Assembly (NCBI RefSeq): GCF_015553355.1 | Contig: NZ_JADNGN010000008.1 | Span: 1-64,000, forward strand | From: Collinsella aerofaciens | GTDB taxonomy: Bacteria > Actinomycetota > Coriobacteriia > Coriobacteriales > Coriobacteriaceae | DNA: 64,000 bases | Reading direction: 5' to 3' | Shown: positions 50,547-60,140 of the stretch, piece by piece | Numbering within the stretch: the stretch's first letter is position 1 | How the letters are laid out: the number at the start of each line of letters is the position of its first letter | Translations under genes and position numbers: made by a program | The notes under the pieces: generated by a model | What the model was told of the DNA's origin: nothing | Database searches by the model: none | Seen by the model: only the letters and a program-made list of their open reading frames with translations

Positions 50547-52643
50547 CTAGCGGCGCTTGCGGGTGGCCGTTGCCTTGCGGACGGACGTCTTCTTGGACGG
50601 GGCCTTTTCCGCTGCCGGAGCAGCGGGGGAGACTGGGGTCTCCTTGGCGGGTTCGGGCTTGGCCTTTACCTCGGCCTTGGGCCCCTCTTTGGCGGCAGCG
50701 GGCTTGGCCTCGACCTTAGCCTCCGCCTTGGGAGCAGCAGCCTTGGTCGTGGTCTTCTTGGCCGTCGTCGTGGCGTGCTTGCGCGTGGTGGTCTTGGCGG
50801 CCGGCTTGGCCTCGACAGTTGCCTCCGCCTTGGACTCGGCAGGCGTCTCCTCGACCTTGGCGGCCGACTTTGCGGCCGCCTTGGGGGCAGCCTTCGCTGT
50901 CGTCGACTTCGTTGCCGTGGTTTTCTTCGCAGCTGTTGCCTTCTTTGCAGCGGCGGTCGTGCGCTTGCGCGTGGTCGTTGCCTTGGCGGCAGTCGTCTTT
51001 GCTGCGGCTGTCTTGGTGGTAGCGGCCTTGGTCGTCGTAGCCTTCTTGGTCGTTGTCTTGCGCGTCGTGGCCTTCTTGGCGGCAGGCTTTGCAGCCGGCT
51101 TAGCCTCAGCCTCGGGCTCGGCCGCAGCCTTCTCAGCCACAGTCACAGGCTCGTCGGTAACCGCCGCCGGCCTCTCAATCTCCGGATGCATAAAGAAGTA
51201 CAGGTCCAGATACTTGTCGGCCGAGCGCGTCCAGCTAAAGTCCTGGCTCATGGCCTGCGTGACCAGCTGGTTCCAGGCATCGCGGTTGTCCCAGAAAAGA
51301 CGCGCCGCGCGGAACACCGCGTCGCCCATCTCGTCACCGTTAAAGTTGCTAAACGAGAAGCCCGTGCCCTCGCCGGTAAACTCGTTATACGGGATCACCG
51401 TGTCCTTCAGACCACCGGTCTCGCGCACAATGGGCAGGGTGCCGTAGCGCATGGCGATGATCTGCGACAGGCCGCAGGGCTCAAACTTCGAAGGCATCAG
51501 GAACATATCGGCGGCGGCATACATACGCTGCGACAGCGCCGGATCGAACTCGATGCGCGCGGCCATGGTGCCGGGGTACTTGTCCTGGAAGTAGCGCAAG
51601 CCGTCCTCGTAGTCGCGGTCGCCGGTGCCCAGCACCGCCACCTGCACGCCGCCGGACAGGATGCGGTCGAGCGCGTACATGACCAGGTCCATGCCCTTCT
51701 GGCGCGTCAGGCGCGTGACCATCACCATAAGCGGACGGTCGTCGCGAACCTCGAGCCCCAGCTCTTCCTGCAGCTTGGCCTTGCACACGGCCTTGCCGGA
51801 ACGGTCCTCGACCGTGTAGTTTGCGGCAATGCGCTTGTCGGTCGCCGGGTCAAAGCCCGCCACGTCAATGCCGTTCAAAATGCCCTGCAGCGCATAGGAG
51901 CGCTCGCGCAGCACACCGTCCAAGCCTTCGCCAAACTCGGGCGTCTGGATCTCGTTGGCATAGGTGGGGCTCACCGTGGTGATGGCATCGGCATAGCGCA
52001 GTGCGCCCAGCATGTAGTTGATGCTGCAGGCGTCGCAACGCAGCTGTGAGGCGGCCGCCGGAATGTGCGCCACACCCAGGATATCCTCCATCACGGTGTC
52101 GCTAAACTGGCCCTGGAACGCCACGTTGTGGATCGAGAACACGGTCTTGACGCGGTCGTACAGCGGCAGGCCCTGGTAGAACTCGCGCAAGAACACGGGC
52201 GCCAGTGCCGTCTGCCAGTCGTTGCAGTGCAGGATGTCGCACTCAAAACCGGCCGGCAGGTGCTGCAGACTCTCGGTGATGGCCTTGGAGAAGAACGCAA
52301 AGCGCTCGCCGTCATCAAAGAAGCCGTACGGATAGTCGCGCGCAAAGTAGCGCTCGTTGTCGATGAACATATACGTGACGCCGTCGTGCTCGAGCTTCTC
52401 GAGCCCGCAGTACTCGTTGCGCCAGCCCAGGCTCACGTAAAAGTCGGAGAAGTGCTCCATCTGGGATTTGTACTCGTCCTTGATGGTGGCGTACTTGGGC
52501 ACCATCACGATGACTTCGGCGCCGGCGCGCACAAGCGCCGCAGGCAGCGAGCCCGCCACGTCGCCCAGGCCACCGGTCTTTACAAACGGTGCGCACTCGG
52601 CCGAGGCAAACACGATCTGCATCTTTTTGCTGGAATCTGCCAT
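50547..52643 (-). CDS. glgA: glycogen synthase with histone-H1-like C-terminal tail
   Basis: Elongates glycogen from ADP-glucose. Residues 1-490 are a normal GT5 enzyme: IVFASAECAPFVKTGGLGDV (KxGGL ADP-glucose site), HCNDWQTALAP, ILNGIDVAGFDP, and the C-lobe FEPCGLSQIIAMRYGTLPIVRETGGL. The last ~203 residues (about 496-698) are low-complexity Lys/Ala/Thr with Arg and Pro, such as KKATTRKTTTKKATTTKAA, ending TRKRR; ordinary GlgA stops near 480. ATG 52643 follows GGGAGAC. Last biosynthetic gene of the glg operon. The tail should be disordered and strongly basic. Confidence 0.95.
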   Translation of the reverse strand: MADSSKKMQIVFASAECAPFVKTGGLGDVAGSLPAALVRAGAEVIVMVPKYATIKDEYKSQMEHFSDFYVSLGWRNEYCGLEKLEHDGVTYMFIDNERYFARDYPYGFFDDGERFAFFSKAITESLQHLPAGFECDILHCNDWQTALAPVFLREFYQGLPLYDRVKTVFSIHNVAFQGQFSDTVMEDILGVAHIPAAASQLRCDACSINYMLGALRYADAITTVSPTYANEIQTPEFGEGLDGVLRERSYALQGILNGIDVAGFDPATDKRIAANYTVEDRSGKAVCKAKLQEELGLEVRDDRPLMVMVTRLTRQKGMDLVMYALDRILSGGVQVAVLGTGDRDYEDGLRYFQDKYPGTMAARIEFDPALSQRMYAAADMFLMPSKFEPCGLSQIIAMRYGTLPIVRETGGLKDTVIPYNEFTGEGTGFSFSNFNGDEMGDAVFRAARLFWDNRDAWNQLVTQAMSQDFSWTRSADKYLDLYFFMHPEIERPAAVTDEPVTVAEKAAAEPEAEAKPAAKPAAKKATTRKTTTKKATTTKAATTKTAAAKTTAAKATTTRKRTTAAAKKATAAKKTTATKSTTAKAAPKAAAKSAAKVEETPAESKAEATVEAKPAAKTTTRKHATTTAKKTTTKAAAPKAEAKVEAKPAAAKEGPKAEVKAKPEPAKETPVSPAAPAAEKAPSKKTSVRKATATRKRR

Positions 52644-52665
52644 ATTGTCTCCCTGTTGCAATTCG

Positions 52666-52701
52666 AGAATAGCCGCCTGGCACAAACCGGGCGGCTATTC
52701 T
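52666..52701 (-). repeat. intercistronic hairpin glgD-glgA
   Basis: AGAATAGCCGCC (52666-52677) pairs perfectly with 52690-52701; 12-base loop; no T-run. It sits just upstream of the glgA ribosome-binding site and may stabilise or separate transcript segments. Confidence 0.8.
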
Positions 52702-52732
52702 ACATGTTACGAGCGATGTTGCGATGCCTACG

Positions 52733-53860
52733 TTAATGCACGATGGTGGTATCGGGAGTTAACGGGGCCTTGCCCAGCACCAGGATGTTCTCGGGCGTGC
52801 CGCGAAGCTCGGTGTTGGTGGGAACCACGTTGTTCTTGTCCAGGATGGCATTCTCAACGCGGGCGCCGCTCTTGATGATGCAGCTCTGGTTGATGACCGA
52901 GTTGGTCACCGAAGCGCCTTCCTCAACCACAACGCCGCGCGACAGGATCGAGTTGCGCACGGTGCCCTTGATGATGCAGCCGGCCGAGATGATCGAGTTG
53001 CACGCGTGGCTGCCGGTCGCATAGCGCGAAGGCGGCACGTCGTGAGCCTTGGTCAGGATCGGGCGCTCGGGATCGAAGAGCTGGTCGGCCACGGTCTGGT
53101 CGAGCAGGTCCATGCTGCGGCGATACAGCGACTTCTCGCTAAACACGCCCACGACCTCGCCCTTGTACTCGTAGCTGCACACGTCGATGTTGCCAAAGTC
53201 GCCCTGGAGTGCCTCGAGCAGGTCCAGATAGTCGGCGGCCTGGTAGTGGTCGATGATCTCGAGCAACGTATCGCGGTTGACGATGCAGCAGTCCATAGAG
53301 GCGTTGTCGCCGTACACGACGCCGGCGCTCACGCCCGTCAGGCGGCCGTTCTCGTTGATCTCGAGCTTGGTCTCGTCATCGACGTTGCGCGTGGCCTTGC
53401 AGTACACCACGGTCATCTGGGCGCCGGAGTTCTCGTGCGCGTCGATGATGGTGTTGAGGTCCATGTTAAAGATGATGTTGGTGCCCATCATCACAACATA
53501 GGGCTTGTCCGAGCGCTGGAACAGCGTCTTGTTGGAGATGATGTCGCGCAGCAAGAAACGCATGCCGCCCTTGGTGGTGCCATACGCGTTGCCGGGCACC
53601 ATGAACAGGCCGCCCTTCTTGCGGTCCAGGCCCCAGTCCTTGCCCGAGCCCACGTGGTCGATCAGCGAGCGGTAGTTGCCCGGCATGACGACGCCAACGG
53701 TCTTAATGCCGGCATTCATCATGTTGGACAGCGGGAAGTCGATCAGGCGGTAGCGGCCCAAAAACGGGACGGACGCGATGGGGCGGTCCTTGAGCAGCAC
53801 GCTGCCGTAGGTCGAAGAGTAGTTAGCGGTGATATAACCGATGGCCTTGCGATTGATCAT
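52733..53860 (-). CDS. glgD: GlgD, glucose-1-phosphate adenylyltransferase-like subunit
   Basis: A 375-residue relative of GlgC that in Firmicutes forms a complex with GlgC and tunes ADP-glucose synthesis. It lacks the canonical GGxGxRLxPLT nucleotide loop; the N-terminus reads AIGYITANYSSTYGSVLLKDRP. It keeps RLIDFPLSNMMNAGI and a left-handed beta-helix C-terminus (SIISAGCIIKGTVRNSILSRGV). ATG 53860 follows GGGGGA; its start overlaps the end of glgC closely. Confidence 0.93.
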   Translation of the reverse strand: MINRKAIGYITANYSSTYGSVLLKDRPIASVPFLGRYRLIDFPLSNMMNAGIKTVGVVMPGNYRSLIDHVGSGKDWGLDRKKGGLFMVPGNAYGTTKGGMRFLLRDIISNKTLFQRSDKPYVVMMGTNIIFNMDLNTIIDAHENSGAQMTVVYCKATRNVDDETKLEINENGRLTGVSAGVVYGDNASMDCCIVNRDTLLEIIDHYQAADYLDLLEALQGDFGNIDVCSYEYKGEVVGVFSEKSLYRRSMDLLDQTVADQLFDPERPILTKAHDVPPSRYATGSHACNSIISAGCIIKGTVRNSILSRGVVVEEGASVTNSVINQSCIIKSGARVENAILDKNNVVPTNTELRGTPENILVLGKAPLTPDTTIVH

Positions 53861-53864
53861 CGGA

Positions 53865-55013
53865 TCATTCCCCCTTCCCGATAACGACGTCATTTCCAAC
53901 GACGGCCGTATCCTTGGTGGTATCGACAGAGCCGAGCTTCACGCCCTCTTCGACCGTGGAGTTCTCGCCCAAAATAGCGCGGCAGATGTGCGCGCCGCTC
54001 TTAACGTGCGCACCCGGCAGCAGCACGGAGTCCTCGACCACGGCGCGCTCCTCGATGATGACATCGGTCGAAAGGATCGAGTGGCGAGCGGTGCCGTAGA
54101 TCTTGCAGCCGTTGGAGACCAGGCAGTCGTCCAGGCGGCCGTCCGGGCCAATGTAGTGCGGCGGACGCGTGGTGATGTTGGACATGATGGGGAAGTTCTT
54201 GTCAAACAGATCGAACTCGGGGTTGTTGCCCAGCAGGTCCATCGAGGTCTCGTGGAAGCTGGCGATGGTGCCGACGTCCTTCCAAAAGCCGTGGAACTCG
54301 TAGCTGTACAGGCGCTTGCCCTCGCCGAGCAGCTTGGGGATGATGTCCTTGCCAAAGTCGTGGCTCGAGCGCTGGTCCAGGGCGTCCGCCTCGAGTGCCT
54401 CGATCAGGACGTCAGCCGAGAAGATGTAGATGCCCATGGACGCGAGGTTCGAATCGGGCTTCTCGGGCTTCTCGGTGAACTTAGTGATGCGGCCGTCCTC
54501 GGGGTCGGTGGTCAGGATGCCAAAACGGCTGGCCTCCTCCCACGGCACGGGCATAACGCTCACCGTGAGGTCGGCGTTGTTCTCAATGTGCGTCTTGAGC
54601 ATCTTGCGGTAGTCCATGCGATACAGATGGTCGCCCGAAAGAATCAGGACGTACTTGGGGTCGTTGGCCTTGATGTAGTCGAGGTTCTGCGTAATGGCGT
54701 CGGCCGTGCCCGCATACCAGGCGCCACCGGTCTGTGTCTCGTACGGCGGCAGGATCGACACGCCGCCGTCACGGCTGTCCAGATCCCAGGCCTCGCCGGA
54801 GCCCACATAGGCATGCAGCAGGTAGGGACGGTACTGCGTCAGAACGCCCACCGTGTCGATGCCCGAGTTGGAGCAGTTGGACAGCGAAAAGTCGATAATG
54901 CGGAACTTGCCACCAAAGCTAACCGCCGGCTTGGCGATCTTTTGGGTGAGTGCCCCCAATCGGCTGCCCTGTCCTCCTGCGAGGAGCATCGCGATGCATT
55001 CTTTCTTACTCAT
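53865..55013 (-). CDS. glgC: glucose-1-phosphate adenylyltransferase
   Basis: Makes ADP-glucose from glucose-1-phosphate and ATP, the committed step of glycogen synthesis. 382 residues: [15 protein letters not shown] nucleotide loop, [41 protein letters not shown] (substrate lysine region), and a beta-helix C-terminus. AGAAGGAGAA lies upstream of the ATG. It is followed without a gap by glgD. Confidence 0.96.
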   Translation of the reverse strand: MSKKECIAMLLAGGQGSRLGALTQKIAKPAVSFGGKFRIIDFSLSNCSNSGIDTVGVLTQYRPYLLHAYVGSGEAWDLDSRDGGVSILPPYETQTGGAWYAGTADAITQNLDYIKANDPKYVLILSGDHLYRMDYRKMLKTHIENNADLTVSVMPVPWEEASRFGILTTDPEDGRITKFTEKPEKPDSNLASMGIYIFSADVLIEALEADALDQRSSHDFGKDIIPKLLGEGKRLYSYEFHGFWKDVGTIASFHETSMDLLGNNPEFDLFDKNFPIMSNITTRPPHYIGPDGRLDDCLVSNGCKIYGTARHSILSTDVIIEERAVVEDSVLLPGAHVKSGAHICRAILGENSTVEEGVKLGSVDTTKDTAVVGNDVVIGKGE

Positions 55014-55053
55014 CGATTTCTCCTTCTGTCATCGATGTTCTTAAACCCATTAG

Positions 55054-55084
55054 CGACGGGCGCGGCGCTCGGTCGCGCCCGTCG
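55054..55084 (-). repeat. intercistronic hairpin glgP-glgC
   Basis: CGACGGGCGCG (55054-55064) pairs with its complement (55074-55084); 9-base loop; no T-run. Confidence 0.8.
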
Positions 55085-55121
55085 AGTAATGCCGTGCTGG
55101 CAAAGGGGAGCTCGCGCGCCT

Positions 55122-57548
55122 TTACGCGTGCCAGATCTCGTCGCGGTACTCGCGAATGGTGCGGTCGCTCGAGAACCAGCCGGAGGAGGCGGTGTTGAGC
55201 AGAGCCTTGCGGTTCCAAGTCTCCTGGTCGTCGTAGCTGTTCGTGAGCGCCTCCCACGCATCCACGTAGCTGCGGAAGTCTGCCATGACCAGGTCGGGGT
55301 CGTTGTTGTTCATGAGCTCGTTGTAGATGCTCTCGAAGTTGCCCGAAAGACCCGCAAAGGTGTTGTCCTTGAGCTCGTCCATCACACGGCCCAGACGCTC
55401 GCGATCGTTGTTGAGCGTATCCCACGCAAAGTAGCTGTTAGATGCCCAGAGCTGTTCGACCTCGGGAGCGGTCAGGCCAAAGATGGCCTCGTTCTCGCGG
55501 CCGGCCAGGTCGGCGATCTCGATGTTGGCGCCATCGAGGGTGCCCAGCGTAATGGCGCCGTTCATCATGAGCTTCATGTTGGACGTACCCGAGGCCTCCT
55601 TGCCGGCCGTGGAGATCTGCTCCGAGATCTCGGCGGCGGGGTAGATGAGCTGGGCGTTGCTCACGCGGAAGTTCGGGATAAAGCAGACCTTCATGACCTC
55701 GTTGACGCGCGGGTCGTTGTTGATGACGTCGGCCACGGAGTTAATGAGGCGGATGGTCTCCTTGGCGAAGGTGTAGCTCGAGGCAGCCTTGCCGCTAAAG
55801 ATGAAGGTCGTCGGCGTCACGTGGAAGTTGGGATCGGCGATGCGACGGTTGTAGATGTCCATCACCTTCATGATGTTCATGAGCTGACGCTTGTAGGCGT
55901 GGAAGCGCTTAACCTGAACATCGAAGACGGTGTTGGGGTCAATGACCAGACCAGTCTCGGCCTTAACGTAGGCGGCCAGGCGCTCCTTGTTGGCGCGCTT
56001 GGAGGCACCCACGGCCTTCAGGAACTCGGTGTCGTCCTTAAACTCCTTGAGCTTCTCCAGCTCAAAGGCGTCCTTGAGCCAGCCATCGCCAATGGCCTCG
56101 GTCACGAGCTTGGCATAGGTGGGGTTGGCCTCGGCAAAGAAGCGACGGTGCGAGATGCCGTTTGTCTTGTTGTTGAACTTCTCGGGCGTCAGGGCATAGA
56201 AGTCCTTGAGCACGATGTTCTTGATGATGTCGGAGTGGATCTTGGCCACGCCGTTGACGCTGTGGCTGCAGATCACGGACAGGTTGGCCATGCGAATCTC
56301 GCCGTCCCACAGGATGGCGGTCTGGCGCAGACGCTCCTGCCAGCCCTCCTGCGTGGTGTCGAACGACTCGTGCCAACGACGGCTAATCTCGTCGATGATC
56401 TGGTACACGCGGGGGAGGAGCTTGGAGAACGTGCCGATGGGCCATTTCTCCAAAGCCTCGGGCAGGATGGTGTGGTTGGTGTAGCTCACGACCTGCGTCA
56501 CGATGTTCCAGGCGTCGTCCCACTCGAGCTTCTTCTCGTCGATGAGGATACGCATGAGCTCGGGGCCGCACATGGCGGGATGGGTGTCGTTGGTGTGGAT
56601 GGCCACAAACTGCGGCAGCAGCTCCCAGTTCTCGCCGTGCTCCTTCTCAAAGGTGTCGAGCAGGCTGTAGATGCCGGCGGAAACAAACAGGTACTCCTGC
56701 TTCAGGCGCAGCAGACGGCCGTGCTCGCCGGCGTCGTTGGGGTAGAGGATGGCGCTGATGGCCTCGGCCTCGGCGCGCTCGGCATCGGCCAGGGCGTAGT
56801 CGCCGCGGTTGAAGGCCTCCAGGTCAAAGTGCTCCTCGACCGGCTCAGCGGCCCAGACGCGCAGCTTGTTGACGGTCTCGCCGGCATAGCCCACCACGGG
56901 GATGTCATAAGGGACGGCCAGGATGTCCTGCGTGTCCACCGTGCGGTAGAACGTGCGGCCGTTCTCCTCAAAGCCCTCGACGTGGCCACCAAACTTGATG
57001 GTCACGGCCTTGTCCTGACGACGGACCTCCCAGGGATAGCCGTGGGTGAGCCACTCGTCGGTGGCCTCGACCTGGCTACCGTTGACGATTTCCTGCTTAA
57101 ACAGGCCGTAGCGGTAGAGCATACCGTTGCCGTAGCCGGCGATGCCCTCGGCTGCCATCGAATCAAGGAAGCATGCGGCAAGACGGCCCAGGCCACCGTT
57201 GCCCAGCGCCGGATCGGGCTCCTGGTTCTCGATGACGGACAGGTCGAAGCCCATGTCGTCGAGCGCCTCGGCGACCATGTCGCGCACGCCAAAGTTGAGC
57301 AGGTAGTTGTCGAGCAGGCGGCCGATCAAAAACTCGATCGAGAAGTAGTACACGCGCTTCTTGCCCTCGGCGGTGGCGCGGGCGTCACTCTTGGTGGCAA
57401 CGGTGCGGGCCTTCTCGGCCACGAGCTTGGCCAGGGCGTTAAAGCGGTCCAGGTCGCTGGCGGCCTCGACGCTCTTGCCGCTGATGCTCATGACGGCATC
57501 GCGATAGAGCTCGGTAAACTCCTGCTTGTTGTCGAAGATCTTATTCAT
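55122..57548 (-). CDS. glgP: glycogen / alpha-glucan phosphorylase
   Basis: Releases glucose-1-phosphate from glycogen. 808 residues, GT35. Motifs: YYFSIEFLIGRLLDNYLLN, DPALGNGGLGRLAACFLDSMA, HTNDTHPAM, VQVKRFHAYKRQLMN, and the PLP-lysine string EASGTSNMKLMMNGAITLGT. GGGGAAAGGAA precedes ATG. It lies between glgB and glgC in the operon, so synthesis and breakdown enzymes are co-transcribed and must be balanced after transcription. Confidence 0.97.
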   Translation of the reverse strand: MNKIFDNKQEFTELYRDAVMSISGKSVEAASDLDRFNALAKLVAEKARTVATKSDARATAEGKKRVYYFSIEFLIGRLLDNYLLNFGVRDMVAEALDDMGFDLSVIENQEPDPALGNGGLGRLAACFLDSMAAEGIAGYGNGMLYRYGLFKQEIVNGSQVEATDEWLTHGYPWEVRRQDKAVTIKFGGHVEGFEENGRTFYRTVDTQDILAVPYDIPVVGYAGETVNKLRVWAAEPVEEHFDLEAFNRGDYALADAERAEAEAISAILYPNDAGEHGRLLRLKQEYLFVSAGIYSLLDTFEKEHGENWELLPQFVAIHTNDTHPAMCGPELMRILIDEKKLEWDDAWNIVTQVVSYTNHTILPEALEKWPIGTFSKLLPRVYQIIDEISRRWHESFDTTQEGWQERLRQTAILWDGEIRMANLSVICSHSVNGVAKIHSDIIKNIVLKDFYALTPEKFNNKTNGISHRRFFAEANPTYAKLVTEAIGDGWLKDAFELEKLKEFKDDTEFLKAVGASKRANKERLAAYVKAETGLVIDPNTVFDVQVKRFHAYKRQLMNIMKVMDIYNRRIADPNFHVTPTTFIFSGKAASSYTFAKETIRLINSVADVINNDPRVNEVMKVCFIPNFRVSNAQLIYPAAEISEQISTAGKEASGTSNMKLMMNGAITLGTLDGANIEIADLAGRENEAIFGLTAPEVEQLWASNSYFAWDTLNNDRERLGRVMDELKDNTFAGLSGNFESIYNELMNNNDPDLVMADFRSYVDAWEALTNSYDDQETWNRKALLNTASSGWFSSDRTIREYRDEIWHA

Positions 57549-57641
57549 ACGTTCCTTTCCCCCGGGATGTTTCTCCCGGAACGGTTATGACTTGTATCCT
57601 ACGCCTCGGCGAGGCGGGTAATTACAGCTGTAACGGCTTTG

Positions 57642-59915
57642 TTACGCATCCTTGGCAGACGGCTTAGCAGAAGCAGACTTGGCCTTGGTAGCGCCTTTTT
57701 TGGCAGCCGGCTTCTTGGCTGCGGCCTTAGCAGCGGGCTTTGCGTTGGTCTTGGCTTTGGCCTTGGTCGTCGTAGCCTTTGCCTTGGCCGGAGCCTTCTT
57801 AGCGGCCGCAGGCTTGGGCTTTACCGTGGACGTGCGCTTCTTGGGCGCAGCCTTGGGCTCCTCAACCACCGGCGGCTTGTAGCTGCTGGGACCGCGGCGC
57901 TTAAGCACCACACCAGCCAGACCGGGCACCTTAATCTCAATGGAGTCCATCTGTCCGTTCCAGGGATAGGGCTCGCTCGAGCAGGTGTAGGGCTCCTCGC
58001 CGGCATAGCCGCTGCCACCAAACTCGGGACGATCGGAGTCAAAGATGACCTCCCAGTCACCCTCGCGCGGCACGCCCACACGGAAGCTCTCGTAGCTCGC
58101 CGGGTCAAAGTTGATCAGGATCACCAGGTCGTCATCGACGTCCTCGCCCTGACGTACAAAGCTCACGATGGACTGCTTGGAGTTGTCCGCATCGATCCAG
58201 GTAAATCCGTCGTCGGTGTAGCCGCGCTCGTACAGTGCGGGCTCGGCGGTGTACAGGTGGTTGAGCGCCTTGATAAACGCCTGATGATGACGGTGGGTCT
58301 CGTACTCCTCGGTCAAGAACCACTGGATGGACTCGTAGTAGCGCCATTCAATAAACTGGCCGATCTCGTTGCCCATAAAGTTGAGCTTGGCACCGGGGTG
58401 CGTCATCTGGTAGAAGGCCAGCGTGCGCAGGCCGGCAAACTGGCGCCACCAGTCGCCCGGCATGCGGCCGATCAGCGAGCACTTGCCGTGCACGACCTCG
58501 TCGTGACTCAGCGGACAAATGAAGTTCTCGGTAAAAGCGTACATGATGGAGAACGTGAGCAGGCCGTGGTTGCCGGGGCGCCACGGAAAATCGGTCTGCA
58601 TGTAGTGCAGGGTGTCGTTCATCCAACCCATGTCCCACTTGTAGTGGAAGCCCAGGCCGCCGTCCTGCGGCGGATAAGTCACGAGCGGCCACGCGGTGGA
58701 CTCCTCGGCCATCATCATCACGTCGGGGTAGTGCGCCTCCACGGCGCAGTTGACCTGGCGGATAAACGCGCTGGCGTCCAGATCCTCCTCTGTGCCGTAT
58801 TTGTTGAACTTCTTTTGGCCGGGATCGTCGATGCCAAAGTTGAGGTACAGCATGCTGGACACGCCGTCCATGCGAATGCCGTCCACGTGGAAGTTCTCGA
58901 GCCAGTACAGCACGTTGGAGACCAGGAAGGATCGGACCTCACCGCGGGCGAAGTCGAACTTGTGCGTGCCCCAGTTGGGGTGAATTTCGTGCTCAAACAG
59001 CATGTGGCCGTTAAAGGTGGCAAGTCCGTGGGAGTCGGCGCAAAAACCGCCGGGTACCCAGTCCATGATCACGCCGATGCCCGCCTCGTGGCACGCATCG
59101 ATAAAGTGCATGAGCTGTTGCGGGTTGCCGTAACGCGACGTGGCGGCATAGTAGCCGGTCGTCTGGTAGCCCCAGGAGCCATCGAAGGGATGCTCCATAA
59201 GCGGCATGACCTCGATATGCGTATAGCCCATGTCGCGCACGTAGTCCACGAGCTCCACCGACAGATCGTCGTAGGTGTAGAACTCGCCGCGCTGCGCGGG
59301 GAAGGGGTCCATGGGGCCGGGGTAGTTGCCGTACTCGTCGGGCTCGCCCTGCGGCGCGTCGCCGTGGCGCTTCCACGAGCCAATATGCACCTCGTAGATG
59401 TTGAGCGGCTGCGACATGTGGTTGTGGCCGGCACGGCGCTTGAGCCACGCGGCGTCGTTCCACTGGTAGCCATCGAGGGTCCACAGCACGCTGGCGGTAC
59501 CCGGAGGGCACTCGGCCTTAAAGGCGTACGGATCGGCCTTGTAGAGCTTCTCGCCCTCGTTGGTCTCGATAAGGTACTTATACAGCTGGCCCTGCTCGGC
59601 GCCAGGAATAAAGCCTTCCCAAATAGCGCTCGTATGCACGGGCACCAGCGGGTTGGCTTCCTCATCCCAGTCGTTAAATTCGCCAATGACATGGACGCTT
59701 TTTACATCGGGCGCCCAAACGCAAAAGCGCCAGCCGCGCGTACGGTTCTGCGTGTCGGGGTGAGCGCCCATCTTTTCCCAGCTGCGCTCCCACATGCCAA
59801 TGCCAAACAGGTAGACATCGTCCTTGGAGAGCTCCGGTGCGTGCGGGGCGGCTTTGCGGGTAGCAGGCTTTTTGGTTGCTGGCTTTAGCTTTGTATCGCT
59901 CACGTTTGATCCCAT
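57642..59915 (-). CDS. glgB: 1,4-alpha-glucan branching enzyme with basic tails at both ends
   Basis: Creates alpha-1,6 branches. About 757 residues, GH13_9: carbohydrate-binding N-domain (FCVWAPDVKSVHVIGEFNDW), HIEVMPLMEHPFDGSWGYQ, nucleophile in GIRMDGVSSMLYLNFG, acid/base in MAEESTAWP, LSHDEVVHGK. The final 80 residues (about 678-757) are Lys/Ala-rich (KPAAKAAAKKPAAKKGATK); residues about 8-25 are also basic (KPATKKPATRKAAP). The start is uncertain: ATG 59915 or the ATG just before it, or a GTG six codons in; no clear ribosome-binding site is seen. First gene of the glg operon. Confidence 0.93.
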   Translation of the reverse strand: MGSNVSDTKLKPATKKPATRKAAPHAPELSKDDVYLFGIGMWERSWEKMGAHPDTQNRTRGWRFCVWAPDVKSVHVIGEFNDWDEEANPLVPVHTSAIWEGFIPGAEQGQLYKYLIETNEGEKLYKADPYAFKAECPPGTASVLWTLDGYQWNDAAWLKRRAGHNHMSQPLNIYEVHIGSWKRHGDAPQGEPDEYGNYPGPMDPFPAQRGEFYTYDDLSVELVDYVRDMGYTHIEVMPLMEHPFDGSWGYQTTGYYAATSRYGNPQQLMHFIDACHEAGIGVIMDWVPGGFCADSHGLATFNGHMLFEHEIHPNWGTHKFDFARGEVRSFLVSNVLYWLENFHVDGIRMDGVSSMLYLNFGIDDPGQKKFNKYGTEEDLDASAFIRQVNCAVEAHYPDVMMMAEESTAWPLVTYPPQDGGLGFHYKWDMGWMNDTLHYMQTDFPWRPGNHGLLTFSIMYAFTENFICPLSHDEVVHGKCSLIGRMPGDWWRQFAGLRTLAFYQMTHPGAKLNFMGNEIGQFIEWRYYESIQWFLTEEYETHRHHQAFIKALNHLYTAEPALYERGYTDDGFTWIDADNSKQSIVSFVRQGEDVDDDLVILINFDPASYESFRVGVPREGDWEVIFDSDRPEFGGSGYAGEEPYTCSSEPYPWNGQMDSIEIKVPGLAGVVLKRRGPSSYKPPVVEEPKAAPKKRTSTVKPKPAAAKKAPAKAKATTTKAKAKTNAKPAAKAAAKKPAAKKGATKAKSASAKPSAKDA

Positions 59916-60140
59916 CATGACGCGGCAGCGTGTTGCCTTGGTGACTAGATGCGAAAGGTCCAAGGCTGCACGAATCGAAGGGACGGCGATAGTTCTATGA
60001 TTCGTTCCACCTCGCGTGCTCGGTGGAACTTTCGGCAGAAACTACGATAACACCTGTACGTTAGTTTTATGGACGAAAGCGGATTTGCGAGGGCGTTTAA
60101 TCGGTAAGCGACATGTTTATACCACTGGCAGAATTGCCGT

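Noticed and set aside
53841-57590. Plus-strand open frame of 1249 codons opposite glgC and glgP
   Set aside because: It is the mirror of two well-supported enzymes on the minus strand. High GC removes stop codons in the antisense frame; the product has no recognisable motif.
57639-59888. Plus-strand open frame of 749 codons opposite glgB
   Set aside because: Antisense shadow of glgB; composition is Leu/Gly/Val/His-rich with no motif and no ribosome-binding site.
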